A stretch of DNA of 64,000 nt from Silene latifolia (GCF_048544455.1 NC_133534.1:34038217-34102216); one strand, 5' to 3'. Shown: positions 34,201-45,269, counted from the stretch's first letter. The notes: generated from the letters alone by a model not told the origin. Numbers and translations are program-made.

Positions 34201-35233
34201 CCAACTTGAGGGTGATCAAGAGAGGAGGTTGGTGGATGTTTTGCAAAAGTATAAAGAAGCATTTGGATGGAGCATCGCGGATATCAAGGGGATAAGCCCG
34301 AGCACTTGCATGCACAAAATTCGATTGGAAAAGGATGCAAAACCCGTCCGACAACCACAACGGAGGCTTAATCCACCTATGATGGAAGTTGTCAAGGAAG
34401 AAGTTATCAAACTTCTTCAAATGGGTATTATCTTTCCAATTAGTGACTCCCAATGGGTAAGTCCTACTCAAGTTGTGCCAAAGAAGGGAGGGGTGACGGT
34501 AGTCAAAAACACTCAAGGGGCATTGATCCCCACCCGTTTGCAAACGGAATGGAGGGTGTGTATTGATTATCGCCGCCTCAACCAAGTCACTTGGAAGGAC
34601 CATTTCCCCCTACCCTTTCTAGATCAAATGCTAGAGAGGTTAGGTGGGAAAGAGTACTATTGTTTTTTGGATGGATATTCCGGGTATTTTCAAATCCCCA
34701 TTCACCCGGAGGATCAATCCAAAACAACCTTTACTTGCCCATTTGGTACTTATGCTTACCGCCGCATGCCCTTTGGATTGTGCAATGCCCCCGGCACTTT
34801 CCAACGGTGCATGATGAGCATTTTCTCGGACTATGTGGAGCGTATTTTGGAAGTCTTCATGGATGACTTCACCATTCATGGAGACTCATTTGACTCGTGT
34901 CTAGACCATCTCACTATGGTCCTATCACGATGCATAGACTCTCACCTCGTTTTAAATTCTGAAAAGTGTCACTTAATGGTGAGTAGTGGAATCGTGTTAG
35001 GACACATAGTGTCGAAAAGAGGGATTGAGGTGGATATGGCAAAGGTGGATGTGATTAAAACCTTACCATATCCATCTAATACTCGAGACGTGAGATCGTT
35101 CTTGGGACACGCGGGTTTTTATCGAAGGTTTATTAAGGATTTCTCCAAAATAGCTAACCCCTTGTGCAAACTTTTGCACAAGGATGTGGAGTTCTGTTTG
35201 ATGATCATTGTAGGGAAGCATTTGACTTGTTGA
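31262..35233 (+). CDS. gag-pol: Athila gag-pol, first part: Gag, protease and reverse transcriptase
   Basis: 1323 codons. Residues about 40-260 are the Athila Gag ([19 protein letters not shown], then [20 protein letters not shown]). A CCHC-like knuckle [13 protein letters not shown] follows near residue 304. A Gly/Asn-rich linker and a basic Lys-rich stretch come next. The protease site DSGSS is at residue 697 (33350). The reverse transcriptase spans about 1085-1260, with its catalytic motif FMDD at residues 1199-1202 (34856-34867). Between protease and RT lies a GCGC-rich coding stretch (33925-34010). The frame ends early at 35231-35233 because a base appears to be missing near 35190-35205; RNase H and integrase continue in the next frame. 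The sharp break in so young an element could be a true mutation or an assembly error. Confidence 0.93.
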   Translation: MVFTNPWYQRAQREHRVEEPPLEAPIEEDPIDVEPIEVEYPSMANDTRTIRELRARNYDTQPLCIAYPPMGANANFELKGYFIHNLPKFHGHAGDDPNRHLSEFHMMCEGAIPNGVTEDQFKLRAFPFSLQDGAKDWLFYLQPGTIRTWKDMKAAFLEKYYPDSRHNHAKKAITSPEQDASESLYEYWERFKKLVAQCPYHGLSGDDLLVNFCDGLTQQYQIMVNSATGGGVDNYSVAEANEIIERLAASTRNYGRSRGSKTLKSIETPSPSTHKLEKTVDDLTKMVAQLVGNNQGGAQGSNVECNFCQGPHPMETCPIMEEQGISKENVSAMGYGNYNARNPQGGGYYNYDPSGNTYNVGSRDNPRLGWGGDTSKSFVNGQFNHLRDQNSRQGQGSNSQGNRNGNFNQEGNRNGNFKNQGQTSQFGNQGNNNSQKEPSVQDLLKNILQEQVKTNKRLDKIDADKNVSDAKVANLEVQLGQIAQELAKKNQRTSTSIPSTTFPPRENASAMTLRKGRTLESPPKKKRRGKSQERVIEVEDQIEEELVVEQGKGSSSKANEEKERSPLSIDKGKEGSTNTKDSLQEIEKEYEPEVPFPSALTNPKKFDKDTDLYETFRKCEVNIPLFTIIKTVPRYAKFLKELCTPKRKPRKGVERVTVSRHVSAIFKQNLPKKCDDSGMLTIPCSIGGKDFARAMLDSGSSINVMPYSIYETLELPPLSRTNVVIQLADRSTIHPKGLVEDVLVEVDKFIFPADFYVLDMEPDSKATPLSLGRPFMRTSKTKLDMYDGTLTMEFEGKVLKYNVYETMKKTDDLSCCYFLDKIESLANRVYQIGHRDPLEVALTNNVEKEGLRFLLSHDVQESIEALEKEEPLEESKEEKEVQEIEDEMSSGARLRMPNAHCAICATARPYARLRNFKPTKSCFSSYSYDNPSTFLPLEASLERPLPSIIKPPTPNLKPLPDNLKYIFLGANDTLPLIISNQLEGDQERRLVDVLQKYKEAFGWSIADIKGISPSTCMHKIRLEKDAKPVRQPQRRLNPPMMEVVKEEVIKLLQMGIIFPISDSQWVSPTQVVPKKGGVTVVKNTQGALIPTRLQTEWRVCIDYRRLNQVTWKDHFPLPFLDQMLERLGGKEYYCFLDGYSGYFQIPIHPEDQSKTTFTCPFGTYAYRRMPFGLCNAPGTFQRCMMSIFSDYVERILEVFMDDFTIHGDSFDSCLDHLTMVLSRCIDSHLVLNSEKCHLMVSSGIVLGHIVSKRGIEVDMAKVDVIKTLPYPSNTRDVRSFLGHAGFYRRFIKDFSKIANPLCKLLHKDVEFCLMIIVGKHLTC

Positions 35234-37032
35234 AGGAAAGACTTGTATCAGCTCCAATCATTCAAGCACCCAAGTGGGATCGGCCTTTTGAGATCATGAC
35301 CGATGCAAGCGATTTTGCCATTGGAGCCGTGTTGGGACAAAAAGATGACAAAGCTTCATATGTGATCCAACATGCTTCTTCACTCTTGAATGACGCTCAA
35401 CGGAACTACACCGTCACGGAAAAGGAATTTTTAGCGGTGGTGTATGCCATTGAAAAATTCCGGGCTTATCTCTTGGGTGCAAAGGTCATCATCTATACCG
35501 ATCATAAGTCTATAAGGCAACTTGTAGACAAGAAAGACACCAAGGCAAGGCTCATGAGATGGGTGCTTTTATTGAGCGAGTTTGACATAGAGATCAAGGA
35601 CAAGCAAGGGAGTGCTAATGTGGTGGCCGACCATTTGAGTAGGCTTCACATCAATGAAGATCTCGTGAAGACTATGGGGGTAGTTGACGGTAGCTTACCA
35701 CATGAATCCCTTTACTCCATGAAGGCCGTTGAGCCTTGGTATGCCAACCTTGTCAATTACATGGTCACTAAGAAGTTTCCCACCTCACTTTCATCTAGTC
35801 AAAGGAACAAGATCAAGTCCGATTCTAGATTCTATATATGGGATGAGCCATACTTATGGAAAATGTGTCAAGACCAAGTCATCCGACGTTGTGTGCCGGA
35901 TGTAGAAATTCCATCCATCCTAAAGCATTGTCATGAGTACGCTTGTGGGGGTCACTTTGGGCCTCATAGAACGGCACGTAAAATCCTTGAGTGCGGTTTC
36001 TATTGGCCCAAGTTATTTAAAGATGCTCATATTTTCGTTACTACTTGTGATAGATGCCAACGTTTTGGCAACATATCACGTAGGAACGAAATGCCCCAAC
36101 AACCGATGCTCTACTTGGAAATTTTTGATGTTTGGGGAATAGATTTCATGGGGCCATTCCCTAACTCCTATGGATACATCTACATCCTATTGGCGGTCGA
36201 CTACGTGTCTAAGTGGGTGGAAGCCATTCCCACAAAATGTGATGATGCAAAGACGGTGCAAGCATTTGTCAAAAGCAATATATTTTCAAGGTTCGGCTTC
36301 CCAAAAGCCATTGTGAGTGATAGGGGGACTCATTTTTGCAACAAGGTGATCTCCACCTTGCTTCAAAAATATGGTGTGCTTCACAAAGTTTCTACGGCAT
36401 ATCACCCCCAAACAAATGGCCAAGCGGAAGTCTCTAACCGGGAGGTTAAACACATCTTGGAAAGAACGGTCAATCCCGACCGAAAGGATTGGAGCAAGAG
36501 ACTTGAAGATGCTCTTTGGGCTTATAGAACGGCTTACAAGACCCCAATCGACATGTCCCCATATAGGCTTATTTATGGAAAGGGATGCCACCTTCCCGTA
36601 GAAGTGGAGCACAAAGCCTATTGGGCAATCAAAGCTTTTAATCAAAATGTCGATGAGGCGGGATTGCACCGGAAGCTTCAAATACAAGAATTGGAAGAGC
36701 TTAGGCACAATGCCTATGACAATGCTAGCATCTACAAGGAAAAGGCTCGGTCTTGGCATGACAAGATGGTCACAAGAAGAGTTTTCAAAGAGGAAGAAGA
36801 TGTGTTGGTTTTTCAAAGTCGCCTCAAGAATTTTCCCGGCAAGTTAAGGTCAAAGTGGTATGGACCTTACAAAGTCAAGAAGGTTTTTCCCCACGGAGCG
36901 GTGGAGGTGGAAGACCCGACCTCGGGGAAAGTGATAAAGGTAAATGGGCAAAGGTTGAAGAAGTACTACAAAGGAATCGAACTACAAGGTGAAGAGGATC
37001 TTCTTTTAGAAGATCCAATTTATAAAGATTGA
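35164..37032 (+). CDS. pol: Athila pol, second part: RNase H and integrase
   Basis: The frame has no ATG of its own at the 5' end and is the continuation of the gag-pol frame. RNase H shows [34 protein letters not shown] and VVADHLSRL. Integrase has the H-H-C-C zinc finger ([14 protein letters not shown] ... CDRCQ) and the three catalytic acids in [15 protein letters not shown] and [10 protein letters not shown]. The C-terminal part ([16 protein letters not shown]) resembles the usual GPY/F module. It would integrate element cDNA into the nuclear genome. All key residues are present, so only the upstream frameshift stands against function. Confidence 0.93.
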   Translation: MQTFAQGCGVLFDDHCREAFDLLKERLVSAPIIQAPKWDRPFEIMTDASDFAIGAVLGQKDDKASYVIQHASSLLNDAQRNYTVTEKEFLAVVYAIEKFRAYLLGAKVIIYTDHKSIRQLVDKKDTKARLMRWVLLLSEFDIEIKDKQGSANVVADHLSRLHINEDLVKTMGVVDGSLPHESLYSMKAVEPWYANLVNYMVTKKFPTSLSSSQRNKIKSDSRFYIWDEPYLWKMCQDQVIRRCVPDVEIPSILKHCHEYACGGHFGPHRTARKILECGFYWPKLFKDAHIFVTTCDRCQRFGNISRRNEMPQQPMLYLEIFDVWGIDFMGPFPNSYGYIYILLAVDYVSKWVEAIPTKCDDAKTVQAFVKSNIFSRFGFPKAIVSDRGTHFCNKVISTLLQKYGVLHKVSTAYHPQTNGQAEVSNREVKHILERTVNPDRKDWSKRLEDALWAYRTAYKTPIDMSPYRLIYGKGCHLPVEVEHKAYWAIKAFNQNVDEAGLHRKLQIQELEELRHNAYDNASIYKEKARSWHDKMVTRRVFKEEEDVLVFQSRLKNFPGKLRSKWYGPYKVKKVFPHGAVEVEDPTSGKVIKVNGQRLKKYYKGIELQGEEDLLLEDPIYKD

Positions 37033-38120
37033 TTCTCCAACATTGACTAAGTCGAGCCATCGACGTTAAATAACGGCAAATTTGTAAATATTCTATCCCA
37101 ATTTCATTGCTTTCTTAGAGTAGTTTATTTCCGCAATTTAATTCCGCAATTTATTTACTCGCATGTTAATTTTCGTTGAATTAATTTCATTTGCATTTGA
37201 CATGTAAAAAGGCACTTGAGGTTTGTTTAATGATATAGTGATTTGCAAGAACCCTCTTGGAAGGCGTGCCCAAGAGGAGATGAGAGTTGGGTTAAATAGA
37301 AAAGATCATCGGAAGAAGTGTTGAAGAAGAAACAAAGGAAAAAGAGCAAAAATGAGGGCTAAGGAACGAAATTGGAATTAAAAGAATCAACATCAAAACT
37401 GCGACACCATGCGCAGCCTGCGCAAAAGGCTTGCGCAGGTGCGCAATTTTGCGCAGGCGGGAACAGTGATTGCGCAGCCTGCGCAGCCTGCGCAGGTCTG
37501 TAATCCCGGATTCTTTATCTTCTCTTATCCCGTGTTTTCCCTTCTATTTTACCAACACTTTTTCGACACAAACCCCATCTCCTTCCTCTCATTCACTCAA
37601 AATCCAACCAAATCACCTTTTATCAACAACAAACCTCCTCCTCATCACCAATTTCTTCACCAAATTCATCCTTGGAATCAAAAACACCATCAAATCTCCA
37701 ATTTTCTGACAAAAAATCCCCCAATCTCCCAAACCCTAGAATTTTTCCGGGTTGATTTGAAGCTTGTTCAAGTGGATTTCTGGGTTATTAAGGGGTTTTT
37801 ATGCAACATTCTTCCGTATTCAAGCAAGATTGAAGATTTTCGGGAAGGTATAACAACTTTCTTCACTATCTTTGTCTTATATTTTTTTTCAATTCGATTT
37901 TCTTTGAGTAGTTGAGTTGATTTCTTGCTTGTAATTGTTTGTTTGGGGATTGTTGGCAATCATTTTCTGTTAGGGGAGGCGAATATTCAACAAAATTACC
38001 TTAGCTACACCATTTTGTGCTAGTGCACACAAGGTGTTTGTTGAATTGCCTCTTAGAAAACTTTTCAGATTTTTGGTTGTTTTTAAGTGGTTGTTTTTGC
38101 ACTTTTAAAAAGAAAGCAAG
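37033..38120 (+). other. Athila spacer between pol and the third ORF: GCGC cluster and leader-like stretch
   Basis: At 37395-37500 are many GCGCAG and TGCGCA words. From 37500 to 37745 the plus strand is pyrimidine- and adenine-rich, like a plant 5' leader, and ends near AAACCCTAGA. A donor-like GGGAAG/GTATAA stands at 37847. This is the place where a subgenomic promoter or splice leader for the third ORF would be expected. Inference only. Confidence 0.45.
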
Positions 38121-39140
38121 ATGGTTTTTGGTCTTGGCAAGGGAAAGTCGAAGAAGAAGGGTGACTCCTCCAACCAACCTCCACCAAATGCACCACCCAA
38201 ACCTTTTAAGGGGGATGAAGGGTTACCAAACAACCTTAAGACTCACTTTAGGTTCCTTGAGAGTAAGCCCCTACCGGTCTCCAAGTTTCTCCACCCGGAA
38301 ACCTTGAGGGATATGCGTATATTCGACCAAACCCTTGCCTTCCTCACCAAGGTGGGGTTAGAGAGGTACATTAACCTTCAACTTCGTACCTACCCCGCCT
38401 ACACCTTAGAATTCCTCTCAACCATCGAAATCACGGGGGAAAGAGGGAATGAACGGGTGAACTTTAGGTTGAACCGAACTTGGCATACCTTAACCTTTGA
38501 GCGGGTAAGGGAAATTTTGAGAATCACCAAACCACCCTCCTCCTTAAACTTACCGGGTACGGCCTTGGACGATTCTTGGTTTGGGCTCACAAGAAAAACT
38601 CCCCGGACAAACAATGACAAAATCTCCTCAATCACAAATCCCCCCATCCGGATTCTTACTCGGATGATTTCATGTTTTTTCTTTACGATGGGGGAACCTA
38701 CCAAACTCAATGATGGAGTCCGTGAGTGTTTGTGGGCAATGTTGCCCGAGGGGGAGGGAGTGCCGGATTGGGCAAGGCTTTTTGTGGTTGGTGCGGCCAA
38801 GCAACGTGAGAAGAAAGGAAGTATTAATTGTGGAGGTTTGGTCACTCTTTTTGTGGCTAGTTTGGTTGGGGATATTCCGGAAGAGCAACCTCAAGTGTGG
38901 GGGAATCACCTATACAATGAAGCGGGGTTGGTAGAGACTCACATGATTCTTCCATTGGATACGGTTCCATGGAGTTGTTATTGGTTAGGGGAGGGGAAAG
39001 TGCAATACATGAAGCTTCCTTTGAATGGCCCCCTCCCGAGTGGACCACGTGCCCGGGATTTCTTTTGTCCCCCGGAGGGCAATCTCCCAAACCCCCCCCC
39101 CCCCCCTCCCACCAAAAATTCGGAAGAGGAGAGCCGTTGA
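38121..39140 (+). CDS. ATHILA ORF (env-position protein), first part
   Basis: The product starts MVFGLGKGKSKKKGD and contains TWHTLTFERVREILRI and MISCFFFTMGEPTKLNDGVR, which I recognise as the Arabidopsis retrotransposon ORF-1 family (ATHILA, PF03078). The ORF sits downstream of pol, where some Athila elements carry an env-like gene, but I see no signal peptide or clear membrane anchor, so an envelope role is not supported. The frame ends at 39138-39140 just after a run of 15 C (39092-39106); the continuation lies in another frame. Confidence 0.8.
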   Translation: MVFGLGKGKSKKKGDSSNQPPPNAPPKPFKGDEGLPNNLKTHFRFLESKPLPVSKFLHPETLRDMRIFDQTLAFLTKVGLERYINLQLRTYPAYTLEFLSTIEITGERGNERVNFRLNRTWHTLTFERVREILRITKPPSSLNLPGTALDDSWFGLTRKTPRTNNDKISSITNPPIRILTRMISCFFFTMGEPTKLNDGVRECLWAMLPEGEGVPDWARLFVVGAAKQREKKGSINCGGLVTLFVASLVGDIPEEQPQVWGNHLYNEAGLVETHMILPLDTVPWSCYWLGEGKVQYMKLPLNGPLPSGPRARDFFCPPEGNLPNPPPPPPTKNSEEESR

Positions 39141-39876
39141 ATTTTCCCATGATCCCCAACAAGAAGAAGAACGAGAAGTTGAGATTATTGAGGGGGGCTT
39201 CCATGAGACCCCACACATTCCTTCATCCTCCCATCCGCCTCAAGACACTCCTATGTTTGAGGCCGGAGGTTCCTCAAGTCCACCTTTACCACCTTGGCAA
39301 CACCAAATATTTAAGTACTTTGAGGACACCCGGGGGACGTTGGAAGCAATTAGTGGGAGGGTTGAGAGCTCCCATTCTTGGCAACAACAACAAGCGCCAA
39401 GATTGGAGAGTTTTGATCAATTTCGAAAATCGTTTGAAGAGCATAAACGGTTAGGAGATGAGGCCGAATTGGCCCAAAAGAAAGTTCTTTAAGACATTGC
39501 CAAGAGGCAAGAGGAGTCTCTTGCATGGCAACAACAATGTGCCAAAGCTTGGGCAGAAAATCAAGCCATGTGGCAAGAACAAAACAAGTGGCGGGAAGAA
39601 GTGAGTCAACAATTTGGGGTGCAAAACGAAAGGCACCACCAATACCTTGACGACTCCTACTACGACGCCAAAGCCCATGAAGACTCCTTTGGCCTTATTC
39701 AAGGCCTTTTCGGCATGACTCTTTACACAAATGACCCAACCTACCAACCCACTATCAATGAAGCTCAAGTCAATGCGGCCTACACAAGGGCCCAACAAGA
39801 AAGAGAAAGAAGAGAAAGAAGAAGAAAGAACCGGGGGGCATATGAGCAAGGCGAAGGCTCGGGCCCCTCCAACTAA
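39107..39876 (+). pseudogene. ATHILA ORF, C-terminal part after a frame change
   Basis: After the C run the reading continues one frame over (RKRRAVEFSHDPQQEEE), runs to a TAA at 39490-39492, and goes on in the same frame to a stop at 39874-39876. The second half is rich in Gln, Glu, Arg and Trp, with heptad-like spacing, suggesting a coiled coil. So two lesions separate this part from the N-terminal half: homopolymer slippage and one stop codon. Confidence 0.7.
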
Positions 39877-39985
39877 ATTTTTGAAGAAGTTGGCACTCCC
39901 TCACATTGAGGACAATGTGAAATTTAAGTGTGGGGGAGTAAGAATTGTAACATATGTAAATTGTCTTTCAAATCAAATGCAAATG

Positions 39986-40019
<34 letters not shown>
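39986..40019 (+). repeat. Run of 34 A inside the Athila element
   Basis: A pure A tract directly before the hairpin cluster. Length is likely to vary between copies and between sequencing reads. Confidence 0.95.
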
Positions 40020-40020
<1 letters not shown>

Positions 40021-40031
40021 GAAAATCCCGG

Positions 40032-40195
40032 CTAGGTGAAAACCCACAAGGGTGGGCGCCTAGGCAAGATTGGGAAGGTGGCCGAGGACGGGATGAAAAC
40101 CCGAAAGGGCATTCCGGGCAAAATGAAGAAATGAGTTGCGAGCCACCATGAGAGGAAAGGAAAAGCTAAGGTGAAAACCCGAAAGGGCACCTTAG
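40032..40195 (+). ncRNA. Three related hairpins with A-bulge in the Athila 3' region
   Basis: Three elements share the order: outer stem, AAAA, CCC, a four-base loop, GGG, outer stem. Outer stems are CTAGGTG/CGCCTAG (40032-40038 with 40057-40063), CGGGATG/CATTCCG (40089-40095 with 40110-40116) and CTAAGGTG/CACCTTAG (40166-40173 with 40188-40195). The loops of the second and third are GAAA, a GNRA tetraloop. Each is followed by GGCAAAATGA or a close variant. The stems differ in sequence yet stay paired, which argues for a selected RNA or DNA structure. Function unknown. Confidence 0.6.
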
Positions 40196-40204
40196 GCAAA
40201 ATGA

Positions 40205-40802
40205 GGGATTTTCACCAAAAAAAAAATTGAAAAATTGAAAATTGTAACACCAAAAAGATGGAGGGATAAGAAGGGAGTGATAAGGAGGGTCTTGGAAGGA
40301 GGCTAGATTAGGATTTAATTTCATTTTGAGTCACAAAACTTGTCCCAAATCGGTGGATTTTTGTTTTGGCTACTTTGGTTGTTGATTTGCTTCGGAGTGT
40401 GGCCAACCAAGTAGCATGATCCTACTTTGCTTGGAGTGATAAGGGGGTGATATAAGTGGTGAATTAGGATATTTTAGGAGTTGCTTAGGCCACTTTGCTT
40501 CCACCTTGGGATAAGGTGAGAGTGGCCATCTCTTGTTGGTGATATAAGAAGGGTGGAGTTGCGTGATGAGTCGGCGTTGGTGGTGTGTCGTGTCTTGTTT
40601 GAGGGAGAAATAAGGAGGGTGAGTGAGTGAAGAGTGTGTGCAAAAACTTTGAGTCATGTCTTTTTCTTTTTAATCGGTGGTTGTGTTTTGAGGGAGGCAT
40701 AAGAAGGAAGAGGAAAGGGAAGAGAGATCATTCCCTCCCACACCCTCTTGTAGACTTTACGGTTGCTTGTTACGGGTTTTGCTCGGGACTAGCAAAAGTC
40801 TA
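40205..40802 (+). other. Athila 3' untranslated region
   Basis: No gene. Open frames on the minus strand at 40370-40700 are low in complexity and lack domains. Many GGAGGG and GATAAGG words. It ends in the polypurine tract. Confidence 0.6.
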
Positions 40803-40816
40803 AGTGTGGGGGAGTT
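40803..40816 (+). promoter_or_regulatory. Polypurine tract
   Basis: AGTGTGGGGGAGTT directly precedes the 3' LTR and should prime plus-strand DNA. A second copy of TAAGTGTGGGGGAGT occurs at about 39926-39940, soon after the third ORF. Confidence 0.8.
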
Positions 40817-42342
40817 TGATAGCATTGTTTTGTGTCGGTCTAAGAGGGTGATTTTATCACCCTCGTGTCTCTTAATATGGGTCTTTTGGTTCACTTTTCC
40901 TAACAATTGGCAATCGGTTATATGGTGGTAACTTGTGCATTTTTACTCGGTTGAGCACATAATCCTTATGCATGGAACCCGAGCGGCACTAGAGCACCTT
41001 TCAAAGGTCAAGATAAGGCACAAGAAGATCACTTGTAACCCGGAAACAAGTTGGGAGAAGTAGGAATGAAGACTAGAAGAAATGAAGGCAATTGAAGAGG
41101 TCTAGCTCGTGGAAAATAGAAATCCCAAAATGCGAGCCGGTGCGCGACTGCGCAAACAGTCTTGTGCAGTGCGCACTATTGCGCAGTTTGGAACAAGACT
41201 TGCGCGACTGCGCGACTGCGCGACTACGCTGCGGGTTTTTCTAATCTCGTTTGTGGGCTTCTTAAGTGGAAATCTTTCTAGGTTTTCGTGAAGCCCTATA
41301 TATACCCGAGAAGTTTGAAGACCTGGGATTATCACCTACCATCATATCATCTCTTTTAATCTCATTCTTAGGGTTTAATCTTGTAATAATTTAGAAGACT
41401 ATTTGGATGCAAAGTTGTAATCTTTCTTTATTTCTTTGGGTTTTGAAGACTATGGAAGGCTAAATCCTTCCCATCTTGGTGTAATTCATCCAAAGTTTCC
41501 AACTTTGGTTTTGTAAGACTCTTTTAATCTCCTCTTATTTATCTAATGAACTTTTCTTGTGCTTTATTTCTTATGTTGAGTAATTGATTGTTTGGGTTGG
41601 CCATCCTTGCATGTTATTTACTTGATTATTGCAAATCCTAATGAAATGGTTTAATTTAGTTGGGATTGTTGAAGCAAGTTTGTTGTTTGTTGATTTGGTT
41701 TAAAGGATTCATGCAACAAATAGGAAAGTTCATGTCTTTTGCTCATTTGTATGGTTTAATCTTATGAGGAATTGATCCTAGCTTCATCTTTTGGTTGAAT
41801 TCTTAATGCTCATGCTTAGTCTCTTGTCATGGTTTAATGATTTGTTGCTTAAGCTTGAAGGATATGTGTAGATGGTTTAATTTGCATGTATCAACATCTT
41901 GAGGTGATAGTATTGGGTAGAAATTAGGAGGAGAATTATAAAAGAGTCAAGCTTTACCATTGTTGGTTACTAAGGGAGGATTGCACCAAGTTCTCTTAAT
42001 TATTGAATCATCTTACTCACCAAGTGTTTGTTATATTGCTTGTTAGACTAAGATTGCAAATTTCACTTTGTTTCATGTTGCAAATCAACTCAAAAACCCC
42101 CCTTTTTATGTCTCTCTATTGTTTGCCATTGTGAATAACCATTGTTTGTTTATAATCTTGTCTTTAGTAGTCAATAGTTTACATTTCAAGTTTTTAGCTT
42201 AAAAGACCTTCTCTTGGGTTCGACCCTTACTTGCACTATATTACTTTATCATTTAGAGTAGTCTAGAGTATAGTTTGGCTTATAAATTGTTAATTTGGTA
42301 CGCTAATTCTAGTATTTTAACGACCTAGTTTATTGATTACCA
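40817..42342 (+). repeat. 3' LTR of the Athila element
   Basis: Same ends as the 5' LTR. By eye it differs from it only at one base (near 42189, G for A) and in the GCGC cluster at about 41130-41235, where the 3' copy keeps more regular GCGCGACTGCGCGACTGCG units. TATA box near 41290. Confidence 0.95.
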
Positions 42343-43350
42343 ATGACGCTATCTCATTTTCACTTAGCTAACTATAATTTGATTGTGTTACAAAATATTT
42401 GGTTTTCTAGAAGTCGGTTACAACTTCCATTAAATTTACCTTTCTTTGTTCTTATTCGATTGTTTTCTTGTTGTTGCGTCAGAGGCCTAATTTGAAGAGA
42501 ATCATAGCTAGTTAGCTACTCTAATCAGTCCATGATGATAGAGGAATATTGGAATTCAATAAAAGTTGAAAAAGATGACTATTATGGTTTGGATAAATGG
42601 TCGTTATTCAAGTAGTTTCTACGTCTATTTCAAAAATAACTAAAGAAGTATTTTTCTGACCACGAGTGCATCAATGTTTGAGTATAAGAACTTGCTTATT
42701 TACACTAGGTGGGAAGCATCACAGCAATTTAATATATTGAGAAAAAAATGTTTTTGGTCCTTGTAAGTTTTATTCAAGCAAGTCGAATCCCAATTGAACA
42801 AAATTAAATTGTGCAAACTATAGTTTTCTAACTCTGCATGGGATTCATGCAGAGGTGAAGCTAATCACAGGCTAGCCAGGTTATGGCGCAAATTCGCGAT
42901 GAGTTTTTTTGGAAAAATATTAATGTTTCGACTCTAGATAGAATTTGAACCTAGCTTCGTCATCGAAACATAATTTCTTGATTCGAAGTAGGGTGCAAAT
43001 TATAGTTACTTTTAGGTCTTTTCGGTCACGGAGCCGGCCGGCAATGAACCTACTTACCTTGCTTGAAAGGGCGTTTATTTTGGTTGATTAAGTGAAGGGT
43101 GAAGCATAAAATTTGTAAATGCTGAGCAAGAAAAGCACGACATACGTGCCTCAGACTAAATGTAATTAGTTTTGGCAATCAATGTCAAAGAAGCATTACT
43201 ATTCTTCCCTAAATTTAGGACTATACAGACAAACGGGGGCCTATTTGATTGTACGAAGTAATGTTCATTTTTGAAACTCTCTTAATTTAGGGTCAAATCT
43301 TAATTAATGAGATTTTCATTCTCATAAATAATCGAAGCCATTTTAAGTAG
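42343..43350. other. Intergenic, no gene recognised
   Basis: Unique-looking AT-rich DNA next to the Athila insertion. No coding frame with recognisable character and no clear repeat. Confidence 0.5.
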
Positions 43351-43601
43351 AGTAGGTCTCCTGAGAGACGGTCTTTTAATAAGTACTATTAAGAAATCAT
43401 TGTACAATTTTTAGAAAAAGTAGTACTAAAGATAATAAAATAGGTATAAATCATGATTAATGATAAAATGTGTACATTTATTGTGTAAATAGGTACGAAA
43501 TTACTATGTCACGATTAACAATAAAAAGGATACGAAATACAAATAAAAGGGTACGAAAGATTGGTCTCTCAATAACTTAGTGAAAGACCGTCTCTCCCAA
43601 G
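43351..43601. mobile_element. MITE with GAGAGACGGTCTTT ends
   Basis: The left end GGTCTCCTGAGAGACGGTCTT and the inverted right end CTTGGGAGAGACGGTCTTTC match. The interior repeats GGTACGAAA-type words. Length about 250 bp. Confidence 0.65.
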
Positions 43602-43627
43602 TTTTAGTGTTTTAAGTAGTACTGTAT

Positions 43628-44520
43628 AATGTTAAAGAAACTATTCAAATAATATGGTCCACCTAGTTTAGAATTTTAGATACCGTGCAATACATGCACG
43701 ATATATATAAAAAAAATTATTCAAGAAAATTGGGTAAAATTGAACTGTAAAATAATAGGGGTATCTCATTTATTGTTTATTTTTCTCGTTATTATATTTT
43801 GTTTTGAGAAAAAAATAATTAAAATCGAAAATTAATCAAAGAAAATTGAGTAATTTGCTAATAATTCTAATTTTTTTAAAAATATTTTTTATATACCACA
43901 AAGGCTAATGATTCTAATTTTAAATTCTCAATTTTTTTTGTCATGAAATTAATCAAAACGATTTATATTGTTTATGCATATTATGAGTCAAGTAGTCATT
44001 CTCAAATAATAACATAAATAAAATATTTAATGGTTTATAATATTATTTATATTTAATTAAAATATTATAGTTTAATGTTTGGTGAAAATTATATAATTTG
44101 ATGAAAAAAAATTAATTTTAATGAAAAGAATTAAATAATGAAATACGTTATATTTGTTAATTTCCTTATTTTGTAAATACAAAATTATCAATAGCTTCCT
44201 TATTTAAAAAAAATGATTTTTGGAGGGAAAAATTGTGAATTTACCTAATCTTTTAGTAGATAGGGGATGCTAAAGAAACTATTCAAATAATGGTTCAACC
44301 AGTTTAGATACCGTGCAATATATGCATGATATATAGAATTTTTTTATTTTTAGTATGTAAATTGGTATCTCATTAATTATTCACATTTCGTATCATTGTA
44401 TTTTGCTTTAAGAAAAAAACGTTAAATTGAAAATTAATCCAGAGAATTAAGTAATATGCTTAAATGTATTTTACGACCCATGTCACGAAATTTTTTTATA
44501 CCACAAAACCAATGATTTCA
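43628..44520 (-). mobile_element. Tandem Helitron-like copies
   Basis: A segment starting AAAGAAACTATTCAAATAAT and containing ATACCGTGCAATA occurs at 43635 and again at 44272, and the sequence after each copy also aligns for about 200 bp, so the unit of about 640 bp is duplicated in tandem, the second copy truncated. On the minus strand the left end of one copy reads TCCCCTATCTACTAAAAG, like a Helitron 5' end, and CGTGCATGTATTGCACG is a 3'-type hairpin. Confidence 0.5.
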
Positions 44521-44752
44521 ATTAAAAGGGTTACTAAAAATTAGACTTGCCAAAACGGGTAATTTAGCCTGTTCTCGGATCGCGGGTCGGGTTGGTTCAT
44601 TTTATTTAGGTTAACCTTATTTTCGGTTTCAGTTCGATTTTAGTCGGGTTCATTTTGGTTAGCCACTTTCGAGTTGTACTAATTCGAGTTGTGTACGGAT
44701 CATGTCAGATAATAACAGTTCAATTGAGTTACTCTTAAGGGCTAAGGCCATG

Positions 44753-45080
44753 TTCTTTTGGACTGAAACGGATCTGATCTGAACTGCACTGAATTTATAG
44801 GATCTGAAAAGAACTGAACTTATAGGATCTGAAAAGAACTGAACTGAACTGAACTTATAGGATCTGAACTGAACTTATAGAATCTGAACTGAACTAAACT
44901 TATAGGATCTGAACTGAACTGAACTTATAGGATCTGAACTGAACTGAACTTACAGGATTTGAACTGAACTTACACGATCCAAATTTAAATTAACTTAAAC
45001 TAATTTAACTTAAATTAATTTAACTTAAATATTATTATTATTAATAATAATTATTATTATTATTGTTATTTTGTTAGTAG

Positions 45081-45148
<68 letters not shown>

Positions 45149-45190
45149 ATTATTATTAATTTTAATATTTTTTTTTTATAAAACCGCAAC

Positions 45191-45269
<79 letters not shown>

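Larger units (their letters stand above)
29532..42342 (+). mobile_element. Complete Athila-type Ty3/gypsy retrotransposon, 12.8 kb
   Basis: The element has 1529-bp and 1526-bp LTRs with TG...CA ends, a tRNA-Asp type primer binding site, gag-pol, a third ORF of the ATHILA family, structured 3' DNA and a polypurine tract. The flanks ATGAA (29527-29531) and ATGAC (42343-42347) are probably a 5-bp target duplication with one change. The LTRs look identical except for one substitution and a GC-rich 90-bp cluster, so the insertion is young. It landed 41 bp from the end of the Helitron. Confidence 0.95.

Noticed and set aside
31385..34603. Several minus-strand frames inside Athila gag-pol
   Set aside because: They are shadows of the well-supported sense frame.
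37409..37915. 168-codon plus-strand frame before the ATHILA ORF
   Set aside because: It spans the GCGC cluster and a leader-like stretch, with no protein features.
38121..39140. Envelope gene of a plant endogenous retrovirus
   Set aside because: It is in the env position, but the sequence fits the ATHILA ORF-1 family and shows no signal peptide or clear membrane anchor.
40370..40700. Minus-strand frames of 71 and 95 codons in the Athila 3' region
   Set aside because: Low complexity, no start context or domain, and no homologue recognised.
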